In this document: positions 42,452-50,858 of the stretch, piece after piece
Layout: each line of letters opens with the position of its first letter
Numbering within the stretch: position 1 is the stretch's first letter
Assembly: GCA_937890525.1 (NCBI GenBank)
Contig: CALADI010000046.1
Location: 1 to 64,000, forward strand
DNA length: 64,000 nucleotides
From: an uncultured Clostridia bacterium
GTDB taxonomy: Bacteria; Bacillota; Clostridia; Oscillospirales; Oscillospiraceae
Direction: 5' to 3'
The notes under the pieces: model-generated
What the model saw: the letters and a program-made list of their open reading frames with translations, nothing else
What the model was told of the DNA's origin: nothing
The model's database searches: none
Made by a program: the position numbers and the translations under genes

Positions 42452-43150
42452 TCAGTCGCAGAATTCAGCGACGCAGCGGCGGTAAGCGGCAACGGGATCG
42501 GCAGCCTGGGTGATGGGACGGCCCACCACGATGTAGTCCGAGCCGATCTCCTTGGCTGCGGCGGGGGTCATGACCCGCTTCTGGTCCCCCACATCTCCGT
42601 CGGCGAAACGGACGCCGGGGGTGACGGTGAGGAAATTCTTGCCGCAGCGGTCGTGTACCTTGCCGGCTTCCAGCGGGGAGCAGACGATGCCGTCCAGACC
42701 GGCGTTCTTTGCCGTCTCGGCGTAGTGCATCACCACTTCGTCAATGGGCTGGTGGATCAGCAGATCCCGCTCCATGCTCTCCTGATCGGTGGAGGTGAGC
42801 TGAGTCACGGCGATCAGCAGGGGACGAGTGCCGTCGGGACGGGTCAGCCCCTCCACAGCGGCCTGCATCATGGCAGTCGTTCCGGCGGCGTGGAGATTGG
42901 TGATGTCTACATCCAGATCACTCAGCACACGCATGGCCTTCTTTACGGTGTTGGGGATGTCGTGGAGCTTCAGATCCAGAAAGATCTTGTGACCACGGGC
43001 CTTGATCTCCTTCACAATGGAAGGACCTTCGGCGTAGTACAACTCCATGCCGATCTTAACAAAGGGCTTCTCTTCGGTGAACTGATCCAGAAACGCCATG
43101 GTCTGCTGGCGGCTGGAAAAATCACAGGCAATAATTACATCTCTTCCCAT
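42452..43150 (-). CDS. pyrF: Orotidine 5'-phosphate decarboxylase
   Basis: Decarboxylates OMP to UMP. The 232-residue protein has the catalytic Asp-Lys-Asp tetrad DLKLHD (59-64, Lys61) with IPNTV, and a GVRFADGDVGDQKRV segment and VGRPIT phosphate loop near the C-terminus. Start overlaps the end of pyrD by one base. The ribosome-binding site is GGAGG 6-8 nt upstream, inside pyrD. Confidence 0.96.
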   Translation of the reverse strand: MGRDVIIACDFSSRQQTMAFLDQFTEEKPFVKIGMELYYAEGPSIVKEIKARGHKIFLDLKLHDIPNTVKKAMRVLSDLDVDITNLHAAGTTAMMQAAVEGLTRPDGTRPLLIAVTQLTSTDQESMERDLLIHQPIDEVVMHYAETAKNAGLDGIVCSPLEAGKVHDRCGKNFLTVTPGVRFADGDVGDQKRVMTPAAAKEIGSDYIVVGRPITQAADPVAAYRRCVAEFCD

Positions 43151-44058
43151 CAGTGGGCACCTCCGATAATATCATTCAAATTGTCAATGCGGTACTGCTC
43201 CATAACTTTGGGCAGCTCCTCCACGATGCGCTTACAGGCAAAGGGGTCTACCAGATTGGCAGCGCCAACCTCCACGGCTGTGGCGCCCGCCAGCATCAGC
43301 TCCAGCACATCCCGGGCGCTGGACACGCCGCCCATACCCACAATGGGGATGGAGACAGCTTCGTAAACCTGATACACCATGCGCACAGCAAGGGGGAGCA
43401 GGGCAGGACCGGACATACCGCCGGTCTTGTTAGCAATCAGGGGCTTCTTGCGGGCAAGATCGATCCGCATACCAAGCACCGTGTTGATGAGACTGACGCC
43501 GTCAGCGCCGCCTTCTTCACAGGCCCGGGCAATGGCGGTGATATCCGTCACATTGGGGGACAGCTTCACGATGACCGGCTTGGTGGTCACAGCCTTGACA
43601 GCCTGGGTGACCTCCTTGGCGCTGGCGGGGTCTGTGCCGAAGCTCATGCCGCCGCCGTGGACATTGGGGCAGGAGATGTTGACCTCCAACCAGCCCACCT
43701 GCTCCTGACCATCCAGCTTTTGGCAGGTTTGGACATACTCGTCAATGGAAAATCCGGAGATGTTAGCCATCACCGGCTTATGGAAGAACTCCTTCATTTC
43801 CGGCAGTTCGTGGGCGATGACATGATCCACACCGGGATTCTGCAGACCGACGGCATTCAGCATTCCGCCGTCAAACTCTGCGATTCGAGGGGTGGGATTA
43901 CCAAATCTGGGGGCAAGGGTTGTCCCCTTAAAGGAGAATGTGCCCAGACAGTTGATGTCATACAGTTCGGCAAACTCCTTGCCGAAGCCGAAGGTACCGG
44001 ATGCGGGGATCACGGGATTGGTCATCTCGATCCCGCACAGACAAACGCTGGTATTCAT
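43150..44058 (-). CDS. pyrD: Dihydroorotate dehydrogenase B (NAD+), catalytic subunit
   Basis: Class 1B FMN enzyme. The 302-residue product shows NPVIPASGTFGFG at the FMN site, NAVGLQNPG (68-76), the catalytic cysteine C130 in VNISCPN, and GMGGVSSARDVLELMLAGA in parts. The Cys base, and the adjacent pyrK, mark it as the NAD-linked type 1B. Overlaps pyrK by ATGA. Confidence 0.96.
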   Translation of the reverse strand: MNTSVCLCGIEMTNPVIPASGTFGFGKEFAELYDINCLGTFSFKGTTLAPRFGNPTPRIAEFDGGMLNAVGLQNPGVDHVIAHELPEMKEFFHKPVMANISGFSIDEYVQTCQKLDGQEQVGWLEVNISCPNVHGGGMSFGTDPASAKEVTQAVKAVTTKPVIVKLSPNVTDITAIARACEEGGADGVSLINTVLGMRIDLARKKPLIANKTGGMSGPALLPLAVRMVYQVYEAVSIPIVGMGGVSSARDVLELMLAGATAVEVGAANLVDPFACKRIVEELPKVMEQYRIDNLNDIIGGAH

Positions 44059-44786
44059 CCGAACGCCTCCTCTCTGACAAATACGGGGCCATCCTTACAG
44101 ACCCGGCGGTATCCGGAGCGGGTCTGGATGGTGCAGCCCATGCAGGCGCCGAAGCCGCAGCCCATCCGCTCCTCAAAGCTGTACTGCCCGGAGGTGGTGA
44201 CCACCTGTTCCATGGCGCGGAACATGGGTAAGGGGCCGCAGGCATAGAAGTAGCTGTAGTCCAGATTCTTTAGCACATCGGTGACGAAGCCCTTGGTGCC
44301 GAAGCTGCCGTCGGCGGTGGCTACATGGACGCTGACGCCCAATTCTTCAAATTCCTGCCGCAGGAAGATCTCGCTGGCGGTATTGAAGCCCAGCACCACC
44401 GTGGGGTGCTTGCCTTCGCTGAGCAGCTTCCGGCACAGGTTATACAGCGGGGGGACACCGACGCCGCCGCCTACCAGGACCGGGTTCTGACCGGACAGGG
44501 CAGTGTCGTATCCGTTGCCGAGACCCGTGAGCACATCCAGCTCGGTGCCTACAGGCAGCCGGGACATGATCTCGGTGCCCTGACCCACCACCTTGTAGAT
44601 GAGGGTCAGGGAGTTATCAGCATAATCACAGACGGAAATGGGTCTGCGAAGATATTTCTCCGGCAGACGCAGATCCACGAACTGCCCGCAGTTGGTAATG
44701 GCGGTGGTATCACCGGACAGAATCATCTCATACACCGCATCGGTGAGGGGACGGTTGGATCGAATGGTAAAAATTCCTTGCTTCAT
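44055..44786 (-). CDS. pyrK: Dihydroorotate dehydrogenase B, electron-transfer subunit
   Basis: The FAD and 2Fe-2S subunit that passes electrons from PyrD to NAD+. The 243-residue protein has the FAD-binding RPISVCDY (48-55), a Gly-rich NAD-binding loop LVGGGVGVPPLYNL (104-117), and the 2Fe-2S cysteines C210, C215, C218 and C230. It starts 9 bp after carB and overlaps pyrD. Confidence 0.95.
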   Translation of the reverse strand: MKQGIFTIRSNRPLTDAVYEMILSGDTTAITNCGQFVDLRLPEKYLRRPISVCDYADNSLTLIYKVVGQGTEIMSRLPVGTELDVLTGLGNGYDTALSGQNPVLVGGGVGVPPLYNLCRKLLSEGKHPTVVLGFNTASEIFLRQEFEELGVSVHVATADGSFGTKGFVTDVLKNLDYSYFYACGPLPMFRAMEQVVTTSGQYSFEERMGCGFGACMGCTIQTRSGYRRVCKDGPVFVREEAFG

Positions 44787-44795
44787 GGCGGTTCC

Positions 44796-47700
44796 TCAGG
44801 CGTCGATGGTGGAGACGCTGAAGGTGATCTCCTCCAGCACATCCAGCAGGACCCGAACCGTATCCAGAGAAGTAAAGACGGTGACATTGTTCTCGGCAGC
44901 CACCCGACGGATCAAGAAGCCGTCCTTGCTGGTGCCCTCGCCGTTGCCCAGCGTGTTCAGCACATAGGTCACATGTCCCTGACGCAGGGAATCCAGGATC
45001 TCCTCGCTGCCCTCGCTGAGCTTGGTGCGGCGGCGGGTACGGATGCCGTGCTCCTTCAGGTAGGCAGCAGTGCCGCCGGTGGCTTCAACATTGAAGCCCA
45101 GATCGTAGAACCGCTTGACCAGAGGCAGGGCGTCCGCCTTGTCGTCATCGGCAACGGTGACGAACAGGGTGCCGTAGTTGGCGACTTTGGTGCCGCCGGC
45201 CTGCAGCGCCTTGTAGAAGGCACGGTTCAAGCTGTCGTCATAGCCGATGGCTTCACCGGTGGACTTCATCTCCGGGCTCAGCGCAGTGTCAGCGCCGTGG
45301 AGCTTGGAGAAGGAGAACACAGGAACCTTGACATACCAGCGCTTCTTGGCGGCCTGCAAGCCGCCCTGATAGCCCTGCTCGGCCAGAGAGTGCCCCAGCG
45401 CCACTTTGGTGGCAATGTTGGCAAGGGGAATACCGGTGGCCTTGGACAGGAAGGGTACGGTACGGGAGGAACGGGGGTTGACCTCGATGATATAGACATC
45501 CTCGTTGGGGTCAACGATGAACTGGATGTTGAAAAGACCTTCCATCCCCAGCCCCAGACCCAGCTTGGTGGTGTAATCTACGATGGTATCGCGAACCTTC
45601 TGGCTGATGGAGAAGGAGGGGTAGACGGAGATGGAGTCGCCGGAGTGAACGCCGGTGCGCTCCACATGCTCCATGATGCCGGGGATCAGAACTTCGGTGC
45701 CGTCGCAGACTGCGTCCACTTCCAGCTCCTTGCCCATGATGTACTTGTCCACCAGAACGGGGTGCTCCTCGCTGGCGACGATGGCATTCTTGAAGTAGTG
45801 GCGAAGCTGCTCGTCGTCCCGGACGATCTGCATGGCTCTGCCGCCCAGAACATAGCTGGGACGCACCAGAACCGGGTATCCGATCCGGTTGGCAACTTTG
45901 ACACCGGCTTCCACATCGGTGACGGCTTCGCCGGTGGGCTGGGGGATGTGCAGCGCTTCCAGCGTCTTTTCGAAGCTGTCCCGGTTTTCGGCACGCTCGA
46001 TGGCGGCAACGCTTGTGCCAACCACGGGCACGCCCAGCTTGTCCAGCCGCTCAGCCAGATTGATGGCGGTCTGACCGCCCAGAGTGACGATGACACCGTC
46101 GGGCTTTTCCATGTGGATGACATTCATCACATCCTCGATGGTCAGCGGCTCAAAGTACAGCTTGTCCGAGGTGGTGTAGTCGGTGGAGACAGTCTCCGGG
46201 TTGTTGTTGATGATGATGGCCTCATAGCCGGCTTCCCGGATGGCCCAGATGGCGTGGACGGTGGAGTAGTCGAATTCCACACCCTGTCCGATGCGGATGG
46301 GGCCGGAGCCAAGCACCAGAATCTTCTTCTTATCGGTGACGATGGACTCGTTTTCCTGCTCGTAGGTGGAGTAGAAGTAGGGAACATAGCTGTCAAATTC
46401 GCCGGCACAGGTGTCGATCACCTTGTAAACAGGAAAGATATCGTTGGCTTCCCGAAGTTGGTACATCTGAATGTCGCTCATGCCCCAGACACCGGCAATG
46501 TAACCGTCGCTGAAGCCCATGCGCTTGGCTTCACGCAGTACCTCCAAATCTCCCACATGGCTGCGGATGACCTGCTCGTACTCGATGATGCCCCGGATCT
46601 TCTCCAAGAAGAACATATCGATCTTGGTAGCGCTGTAGATGATGCCCAGATCGCAGTCCCGGCGCATCAATTCGGCAATGGCGAAGATCCGATCGTCCTT
46701 GCCCTTTTTGATGTACTCCAGCAGTTCGGACTCGGGCATATGGTCGAACTTCTTGTTGTACAGGTGGTTGACACCGATCTCCAAACCACGGATGCCCTTG
46801 AGCAGGCTCTCTTCCAGCGTGCGGCCAATGCTCATGACCTCGCCGGTGGCCTTCATCTGGGTGGACAGGCAGTTATCGGCGCTGGTAAATTTGTCGAAGG
46901 GGAACCGAGCCAGCTTGGTTACGATGTAGTCGATGCTGGGCTCGAAGGAGGCGGGAGTGCTGGCAATCTGGATTTCATCCAGCGTCATGCCCACGGCGAC
47001 CTTGGCGGTGACCCGGGCGATAGGGTAGCCGCTGGCCTTGGATGCCAGAGCGGAACTGCGGGAGACCCGGGGGTTGATCTCGATGAGGAAGTACTCAAAG
47101 GAATAGGGATCCAGTGCAAACTGCACATTGCAGCCACCCTCGATCTTCAGCTCACGCAGGATCTTCAGAGCGGAGTTCTTCAGCATATTGTATTCTTTGC
47201 TGGAGAGGGTCTGGCTGGGGGCTACGACCATGGAGTCGCCGGTGTGGATGCCCACGGGGTCGATGTTCTCCATGGAGCAGATGGCGATGGCGGTATCGTT
47301 GGAGTCACGCATGACCTCGAACTCGATCTCTTTGTAGCCCTTGATGCTCTTTTCCACCAGAACCTGATGGACAGGGGACAGCTTCAGACCATTTTCCAGC
47401 AGCTCGACCAACTCCTGCTCGTTGTCGGCAAAGCCGCCGCCGGTACCGCCCAGAGTAAAGGCGGGGCGCAGCACCAGAGGATAGCCAATCTGGTTGGCGG
47501 CTGCGATGCCCTCTGCCACGGTGGTGGCGATAAGGGAGGGCAGGACAGGTTCGCCCAGCTTCTCGCACATCTCCTTGAACAGTTCCCGATCCTCTGCACG
47601 CTCGATGGATTCAAAGCTGGTGCCAAGGATCTCCACCTGACACTCCTGCAGCACGCCCTTCTTGGCAAGCTGCACAGCCAGATTCAGACCGGTCTGACCA

Positions 47701-47972
47701 CCCAGACCGGGGACGATGGCGTCGGGACGCTCCTTGCGGATGATTCTGGAAACATATTCCAGATTCAGCGGCTCCATGTAGACCTTATCTGCGATCTGGG
47801 TATCGGCCATGATGGTGGCGGGGTTGGAGTTGAGAAGGACGACCTCGTAGCCTTCTTCCTTCAGAGCGAGACAGGCCTGGGTTCCTGCGTAGTCAAACTC
47901 TGCGGCCTGACCGATGACGATGGGACCGGAGCCGATCACCATGACTTTTTTGATATCTGTTCTCTTAGGCAT
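44796..47972 (-). CDS. carB: Carbamoyl-phosphate synthetase large subunit
   Basis: Builds carbamoyl phosphate from bicarbonate, ammonia and two ATP. The 1058-residue protein has both ATP-grasp halves (GSGPIVIGQAAEFDYAG near 14 and GSGPIRIGQGVEFDYS near 560), the oligomerisation domain between them, and a C-terminal MGS-like allosteric domain with ATGGTAAYL. No active-site loss was seen. It overlaps carA by 8 bp. ATG 47972 follows GGGAG. Its normal partner CarA is unusual here (see that entry), so the ammonia source is an open question. Confidence 0.97.
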   Translation of the reverse strand: MPKRTDIKKVMVIGSGPIVIGQAAEFDYAGTQACLALKEEGYEVVLLNSNPATIMADTQIADKVYMEPLNLEYVSRIIRKERPDAIVPGLGGQTGLNLAVQLAKKGVLQECQVEILGTSFESIERAEDRELFKEMCEKLGEPVLPSLIATTVAEGIAAANQIGYPLVLRPAFTLGGTGGGFADNEQELVELLENGLKLSPVHQVLVEKSIKGYKEIEFEVMRDSNDTAIAICSMENIDPVGIHTGDSMVVAPSQTLSSKEYNMLKNSALKILRELKIEGGCNVQFALDPYSFEYFLIEINPRVSRSSALASKASGYPIARVTAKVAVGMTLDEIQIASTPASFEPSIDYIVTKLARFPFDKFTSADNCLSTQMKATGEVMSIGRTLEESLLKGIRGLEIGVNHLYNKKFDHMPESELLEYIKKGKDDRIFAIAELMRRDCDLGIIYSATKIDMFFLEKIRGIIEYEQVIRSHVGDLEVLREAKRMGFSDGYIAGVWGMSDIQMYQLREANDIFPVYKVIDTCAGEFDSYVPYFYSTYEQENESIVTDKKKILVLGSGPIRIGQGVEFDYSTVHAIWAIREAGYEAIIINNNPETVSTDYTTSDKLYFEPLTIEDVMNVIHMEKPDGVIVTLGGQTAINLAERLDKLGVPVVGTSVAAIERAENRDSFEKTLEALHIPQPTGEAVTDVEAGVKVANRIGYPVLVRPSYVLGGRAMQIVRDDEQLRHYFKNAIVASEEHPVLVDKYIMGKELEVDAVCDGTEVLIPGIMEHVERTGVHSGDSISVYPSFSISQKVRDTIVDYTTKLGLGLGMEGLFNIQFIVDPNEDVYIIEVNPRSSRTVPFLSKATGIPLANIATKVALGHSLAEQGYQGGLQAAKKRWYVKVPVFSFSKLHGADTALSPEMKSTGEAIGYDDSLNRAFYKALQAGGTKVANYGTLFVTVADDDKADALPLVKRFYDLGFNVEATGGTAAYLKEHGIRTRRRTKLSEGSEEILDSLRQGHVTYVLNTLGNGEGTSKDGFLIRRVAAENNVTVFTSLDTVRVLLDVLEEITFSVSTIDA

Positions 47973-49044
47973 TGGTTTTTCTCCCTTCCATCTTTTCAAT
48001 GAACCGACCGTAGATCTCATGGTTGGCGTTCAGATAAAACTGCGTAGAGAAGGTGGGGTACAGGGTGCTCTCCACCGCCTCGGGGGTGCCGTCCAGCACA
48101 TTGAAATGGGTGATGCGCAGCCCGGTCTGCTCGATGCTGGATGCATCCAGACAGTAGTTGTGGCTCTGCTCAGCAAATTCGATCCGACCGGTGTCCACAC
48201 AGCGGATGGGGTGGTTGCTGCCGTGATGCCCGGTCTGCATTTTCCGAACCTGAGCGCCGTTGGCAAGGCAGATCAGCTCATGTCCCAGATCCACGCCGAG
48301 GATGGGCAGCTTACCTTGCAGTGCCCGGATCAGGCTCACCACACAGGGCACCTGCTCCGGCGCTCCGGGACCGTTGGACAGGAACAGTCCGTCGGGCTGA
48401 AGCGCCATGATCTTCTCGGCGGGGGTGTTGTAGGGGACTACGGTGACATTGCAGCCCAGCTTGTTCAAATCTTTGACGATGCTCAGCCGGATGCCGCAGT
48501 CCACAGCCACCACATTGTAGCGGTGATTGGGGGTACGGGAGTACCAGCGCTTGGGGCAGCTTACCCGGGATACGGGCTCTGCCGAGGGACTCCACGCCCG
48601 GATCTGGGCAAGGGCGTCTTCGGTGGAGGTGGCGATGCCGGTGATCATGGCACGCAGATGCCCGTGATCGCGAACCATGCGGGTCAGTTCCCGGGTGTCG
48701 ATGCCGTAAATGCCGGGGATCCCATCCTCTTCCATGGCCTCGGACAAGGTCTTGGTATAGCGGAAGTTGGAGGGGATGTCGTTGTAGTCCCGGACGATCA
48801 GACCGCCGATGCAGGGGTTCTTGCTCTCGTCATCCTCATCGTTTACGCCGTAGCTGCCGATGATGGGGTAGGTGAGGGCGACCAGCTGCTCAAAGTAGTT
48901 GCTTTCAGAGACGATCTCCTGATAGCCTACCATGGAGGTGTTGAAAACCAACTGGGCGATGGTATCCCGGTCGGCGCCGAAGCCGAAGCCCTCAAACACC
49001 ACACCGTTTTCCAGTACCAGCTTTTTGTTCATCTGTTCTGCCAT
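47965..49044 (-). CDS. carA: Carbamoyl-phosphate synthetase small subunit with lost glutaminase triad
   Basis: CarA normally hydrolyses glutamine and channels ammonia to CarB. The 359-residue protein is full length: N-terminal CPSase domain (VVFEGFGFGA..., FNTSMVGYQEI) and C-terminal glutaminase-like domain (SNGPG at 223-227). But the nucleophile elbow GICLGHQ of the family reads G250-V-D252-L-G-H-E256, and the His/Glu segment HPEA reads Y337-L-N339-A. All three catalytic residues are gone, and SNGPGDP is SNGPGAP. The frame is intact and conserved elsewhere (GHHGSNHPI), so this is not a decayed pseudogene. It likely keeps a structural role, with CarB using free ammonia. ATG 49044 follows AGGAGG; overlaps pyrC by 16 bp. 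Confidence 0.93.
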   Translation of the reverse strand: MAEQMNKKLVLENGVVFEGFGFGADRDTIAQLVFNTSMVGYQEIVSESNYFEQLVALTYPIIGSYGVNDEDDESKNPCIGGLIVRDYNDIPSNFRYTKTLSEAMEEDGIPGIYGIDTRELTRMVRDHGHLRAMITGIATSTEDALAQIRAWSPSAEPVSRVSCPKRWYSRTPNHRYNVVAVDCGIRLSIVKDLNKLGCNVTVVPYNTPAEKIMALQPDGLFLSNGPGAPEQVPCVVSLIRALQGKLPILGVDLGHELICLANGAQVRKMQTGHHGSNHPIRCVDTGRIEFAEQSHNYCLDASSIEQTGLRITHFNVLDGTPEAVESTLYPTFSTQFYLNANHEIYGRFIEKMEGRKTNA

Positions 49045-50243
49045 ACGATATTTCCTCCTACGATTGTCATTTGATTCTCGCCGTATACCTTCCACCCGGC
49101 GAAGGGGGTGGCTCTGCCCTTGGAGCAGAACATATCTGGGTCGATGGTGTATTCTTTGTTAAGATCCCACACAGAGAAGTCCTCGGACTGAGGCAGTCCA
49201 AAGCGCCGGCGGGGATTGATAGACATCAGCTCCACCAGACGCTCCAGCGTGAGCACGCCAGGCTTGACCAGATGGGTATACAGCAGGGGGAATGCAGTCT
49301 CCAGACCTACCACGCCCATTGCGCTCTTTTCCAAGCCGCGGCTCTTTTCCTCAGCGCTGTGGGGTGCATGGTCGGTGGCGATCATGTCGATGGTGCCGTC
49401 CAGCAATCCCTCGAGGATCGCCTGCCGATCCGCCTTGGAGCGCAGGGGGGGATTCATTTTGAAGCGGCCGTCCTCCTGCAGATCCTCATCCGACAGAAGG
49501 ATGTAGTGGGGGCCGGTCTCGCAGGTGACATCCACGCCCTCTGCCTTAGCCTTGCGGATCAGATCCACACTCTCTTTGGTGGAGATGTGGCAGACATGGT
49601 AGGCGCAACCGGTCTCCTTGGCAAGACGCAGATCCCGGGCGATGGGGCCCCATTCGCTCTCCGAGCAGATGCCCCGGTGACCGTGGGCATGGGCGTATTC
49701 CCCGTCGTGGATGTATCCGCCACGGATCAGAGAATTATCCTCACAATGGGCGGCAAGAATCTTGCCCAGACGCTTGCACTCCGTCATTGCCTGACGCATG
49801 AGGGATTCGGACTGGACGCCCCTGCCGTCATCGGAAAAGGCGATGACATTGGGAGCCATTTCGTCCAACTGTGCAAGGCGCTCACCCTTCTGATCCACGG
49901 TGATGGAACCGTAGGGGTGTACCCGAATCAGCCCATCCTTGGCGATGGCCTCCAGCTGGGGGGCGAGATGGGCGGCACTGTCGGGCACGGGGATCAGATT
50001 GGGCATGGAACAGATATCGCTGTATCCGCCGTGGGCTGCGGCCAATGTACCTGTTGCGATGGTTTCTTTATACAAAAAACCCGGCTCACGAAGATGTACA
50101 TGAACATCGACGAAACCGGGCAAAAGGAAACAATGCTCCAAGGAACCCTTCAAAGCAGTTGGAGCTGAAACTTCAAAAGAAGCATCGCAAGGAACAAAAC
50201 GACCATCTCGGTAAACATGAGCGTGATTCAGGTTCATCAACAC
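49029..50243 (-). CDS. pyrC: Dihydroorotase
   Basis: Cyclises carbamoyl-aspartate to dihydroorotate. The 404-residue class I enzyme has the zinc motif DVHVHLREPG (H48, H50), AFSDDGRGV with the bridging Asp typical of the type without carbamylated lysine, zinc His in AAHCEDNSL and CHIST, and catalytic Asp in ATDHAPHS. GTG at 50243 is the likely start: AAGGAGGA lies 7 nt upstream, while the ATG two codons later would be 13 nt away. First gene of the pyr operon. Confidence 0.95.
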   Translation of the reverse strand: MLMNLNHAHVYRDGRFVPCDASFEVSAPTALKGSLEHCFLLPGFVDVHVHLREPGFLYKETIATGTLAAAHGGYSDICSMPNLIPVPDSAAHLAPQLEAIAKDGLIRVHPYGSITVDQKGERLAQLDEMAPNVIAFSDDGRGVQSESLMRQAMTECKRLGKILAAHCEDNSLIRGGYIHDGEYAHAHGHRGICSESEWGPIARDLRLAKETGCAYHVCHISTKESVDLIRKAKAEGVDVTCETGPHYILLSDEDLQEDGRFKMNPPLRSKADRQAILEGLLDGTIDMIATDHAPHSAEEKSRGLEKSAMGVVGLETAFPLLYTHLVKPGVLTLERLVELMSINPRRRFGLPQSEDFSVWDLNKEYTIDPDMFCSKGRATPFAGWKVYGENQMTIVGGNIVWQNR

Positions 50244-50276
50244 AGGTTCGTCCTCCTTAGCATATTTATCTTTGGA

Positions 50277-50305
50277 ATAATAACACGAAAACGGTAAAAT
50301 GTCAA
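50277..50305 (-). promoter_or_regulatory. Predicted sigma-A promoter of the pyr operon
   Basis: On the minus strand, TTGACA (50300-50305), 17-bp spacer, TATTAT (50277-50282). The predicted start near 50270 gives a leader of under 30 nt, with no room for a PyrR-type attenuator. Confidence 0.8.
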
Positions 50306-50356
50306 TAGCTTACGGCTGAAATTTGGCGGATCTTTGCCGGGGGCAGACAGACGGAT

Positions 50357-50386
50357 GCCGGGTGCAGCGATTCTGCCGCACCCGGC
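50357..50386 (-). terminator. Hairpin after the PH-domain gene
   Basis: GCCGGGTGC pairs with GCACCCGGC around an inner GCAG/CTGC stem, just after the stop of the minus-strand gene at 50395. No T-run follows, so the terminator role is uncertain. Confidence 0.45.
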
Positions 50387-50394
50387 TAAGGGAT

Positions 50395-50805
50395 TTATTC
50401 CGAATCGTCCTGTTCGTCGAGATCGGGATCGTCCTCCGCATCTGCAGAGGAGGTGGAGACTTCGTTGACCCGTACCCGGCGGCGGATCTTCATCTCCTCC
50501 ACTTGGGTATGGATCAGTTCTTTGACCCCGGCGGGATCCTTCACATTCTTGATCTGAAGCACCGGCTGGGATTTGTCAGAAGAGGTGACCACAATGGTGC
50601 CCACGCCGAAGATGCGCTGCCCCAGAGAGCGGCTCAGGGACAGATCCCGCACACGATACAGCAGGATCTCCTCATCCCTGATGTTCAGAAGTCCCGTGGA
50701 AAGAAACAGGCGATCGTCGGATACTGCATAACGGGTGAAACTCAATGGCAGCCCAAGATAGCGCTTGCGATCTTTCCAGATGTATTGTGCTCCGTTGAAA
50801 CCCAT
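50395..50805 (-). CDS. Bacterial PH-domain (YdbT/DUF304-like) protein
   Basis: A 136-residue protein whose first about 105 residues form a bacterial pleckstrin-homology pattern: RYAVSDDRLFLSTGLLNIRDEEILLYRVRDLSLSRSLGQRIFGVGTIVV (seen as the consecutive strands), matching the bPH family motif of a strand-turn around RVRDL and FGVGTI. The C-terminal tail is acidic (DAEDDPDLDEQDDSE). No membrane segment. Function unknown. ATG preceded by AAAGGAGG. Own promoter at 50829-50857. Confidence 0.8.
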   Translation of the reverse strand: MGFNGAQYIWKDRKRYLGLPLSFTRYAVSDDRLFLSTGLLNIRDEEILLYRVRDLSLSRSLGQRIFGVGTIVVTSSDKSQPVLQIKNVKDPAGVKELIHTQVEEMKIRRRVRVNEVSTSSADAEDDPDLDEQDDSE

Positions 50806-50828
50806 AAGGATCCCCTCCTTTTTTCTAT

Positions 50829-50857
50829 ATTGTATCGCCAGAGGGATAGGCTGTCAA
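50829..50857 (-). promoter_or_regulatory. Predicted sigma-A promoter of the PH-domain gene
   Basis: On the minus strand, TTGACA (50852-50857), 17-bp spacer, TACAAT (50829-50834), right after the spoIVA stop codon. Confidence 0.75.
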
Positions 50858-50858
50858 G

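Noticed and set aside
44325..48002. A 1225-codon open frame on the plus strand opposite carB and pyrK
   Set aside because: It is antisense to clearly identified genes, has no recognisable domain, and arises because strongly biased GC-ending codons leave one antisense frame free of stops.
50244..50394. PyrR-type attenuator before the pyr operon
   Set aside because: The promoter lies within about 60 bp of the start and no terminator/antiterminator pair is present in the leader; the nearby hairpin at 50357 lies upstream of the promoter.
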